6,657 nt of DNA, taken from NCBI GenBank assembly GCA_016791085.1, contig JAEUNN010000644.1, forward strand, positions 1 to 6,657. Reading direction: 5' to 3'. This stretch comes from Rhodocyclaceae bacterium. GTDB lineage: Bacteria; Pseudomonadota; Gammaproteobacteria; Burkholderiales; Rhodocyclaceae. Positions 5,816 through 6,657 of the stretch are shown here, piece by piece (position 1 is the stretch's first letter; each line of letters begins with the position of its first letter). Below the pieces are notes generated by a model that was given only the letters and a program-made list of their open reading frames with translations, did no database searches and was not told the DNA's origin. Made by a program: the position numbers and the translations under genes.

Positions 5816-6646
5816 TCAGTTATTACCCAGGATGATGGGCAACCCATCCTTGCCGGCGCCGATTACGACGACCTTGGAATTATTCGACTTGGCAAGTTCC
5901 CGGGTGGCCGAAATTCCCTCGAATTTCAGCATGTTTTCGCTCAGGCTCTTGTCGATGATGCGGTTGTGCTCACTGATGCCCTGTGCTTCGACGCGCAGTC
6001 GTTCCGCTTCTTTGGCCGCCGTCTGCATGCGGAATTCGTAGGCTTTGAGCGTTTCTTCTTCGGTCAGCTTTTCTTCGATCGCGGTTTTCACGCGCTCCGG
6101 CAGCGTGATGCTGCGTATGATGATGTCTTCGACCTGGACGTAATTGCGGCCCACTTCGTCGAGCGCCAGCAGGATGGCGTTGGTGAGCAGACCTTCCTTG
6201 TTGGTGTATATGTCTTCGGCCGAATAAAGACCCAATTGCTTGCGCATGACCGATTCGATCTGCGGCACGATCACGCGCTCGGCGTAATCCGGGCCGATGC
6301 GCTGGTGCAGCAATCCGAGCAGATCGAGTTCCGGCTGGTAGCGTATGGCCAGCGACAATTTGATGCTCAAGCCCTTGTTGGTGAGTACCTCGAATTCCTG
6401 CAGCGCCACCTGTTTGCGCACTTCGTAAATGTGCATGGTGTTGAGCGGATTGATGAAGTGCACGCCCTCGGCATACACATAGTCGATTTCCGTACCGCCG
6501 AAAGCGCGGAACAACACGCCGGCCTGACCCGGTTGGACCAGGATCACGATGCGGTTCCACAGGAACAGCAGCAACAGCAGCATGAGCAGCAAGCCGACAA
6601 AAAGAAAGGGGGAGCGCCGGCGCAACCAGCGGCGTATGCGGCGCAC
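5816..6646 (-). CDS. Prohibitin-like SPFH/Band 7 membrane protein, 276 aa (5' end may lie beyond window)
   Basis: Seen: an Arg-rich N-terminus (1-11), a hydrophobic anchor (about 14-36), and an SPFH domain (about 37-190) with prohibitin-like landmarks: QPGQAGVLFRAFGG (38-51), EGVHFINPL (60-68), IGPDYAERVIVPQI (117-130) and a segment ending ITLPERV (180-186). A charged helix suited to a coiled coil follows (about 186-225), and the tail is GKDGLPIILGN (265-275), a common end in bacterial members. Known family: SPFH proteins assemble into large membrane rings that organise lipid domains and regulate partner proteases or receptors. The positive-inside rule places the short N-terminus in the cytoplasm and the SPFH part in the periplasm. 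The start used is GTG at 6646. The frame stays open to the edge (6657) and no good ribosome binding site is visible, so the true start may lie outside. It heads the group and is seven bases from the lipoprotein gene. Confidence 0.88.
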   Translation of the reverse strand: MRRIRRWLRRRSPFLFVGLLLMLLLLLFLWNRIVILVQPGQAGVLFRAFGGTEIDYVYAEGVHFINPLNTMHIYEVRKQVALQEFEVLTNKGLSIKLSLAIRYQPELDLLGLLHQRIGPDYAERVIVPQIESVMRKQLGLYSAEDIYTNKEGLLTNAILLALDEVGRNYVQVEDIIIRSITLPERVKTAIEEKLTEEETLKAYEFRMQTAAKEAERLRVEAQGISEHNRIIDKSLSENMLKFEGISATRELAKSNNSKVVVIGAGKDGLPIILGNN

Positions 6647-6657
6647 GCGCTCGCGCG

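Overview
The window is GC-rich (about 60% by eye) and holds six protein-coding genes, all on the minus strand, so they read from the right edge to the left. The mixture of lipoproteins, a DUF697 protein, an SPFH protein and an Amt-type membrane protein suggests a Gram-negative proteobacterium, perhaps a betaproteobacterium. That placement is an impression from composition and protein style, not a measured result. I saw no tRNA, rRNA, CRISPR array, insertion sequence or phage gene.

Layout in reading order: (1) 6646-5816, a prohibitin-like SPFH membrane protein whose frame stays open to the window edge; (2) 5808-3994, a lipoprotein with a LivK-type ligand-binding domain and an unassigned C-terminal third; (3) 3971-3765, a 68-residue protein with two membrane segments; (4) 3696-2083, a secreted-type signal peptide, a coiled coil and a divergent ammonium-transporter (Amt) fold; (5) 1917-1345, a stand-alone DUF697-like protein; (6) 1151-33, a lipoprotein of unknown function. 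Genes 1 to 4 are tightly spaced (gaps of 7, 22 and 68 bases, the last shrinking to a one-base stop/start overlap if the upstream start is used) and look like one operon. Genes 5 and 6 follow gaps of 165 and 193 bases and may be on the same transcript or have their own promoters. No strong promoter or classical T-tract terminator is visible.

All six products are predicted to be envelope- or membrane-associated. The ligand-binding lipoprotein has no ABC permease or ATPase beside it here. By manual alignment to E. coli AmtB, the Amt-like protein has lost the first histidine of the pore's twin-His pair, the gate phenylalanines and the vestibule serine, while keeping the second histidine and the structural Asp and Trp. 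Together this suggests a sensing or scaffolding assembly in the envelope rather than a conventional transporter. That idea is inference. The strongest candidate for something undescribed is the group SPFH scaffold, LivK-like lipoprotein, 2-TM small protein and coiled-coil/degenerate Amt, with the DUF697 protein and second lipoprotein as possible partners.
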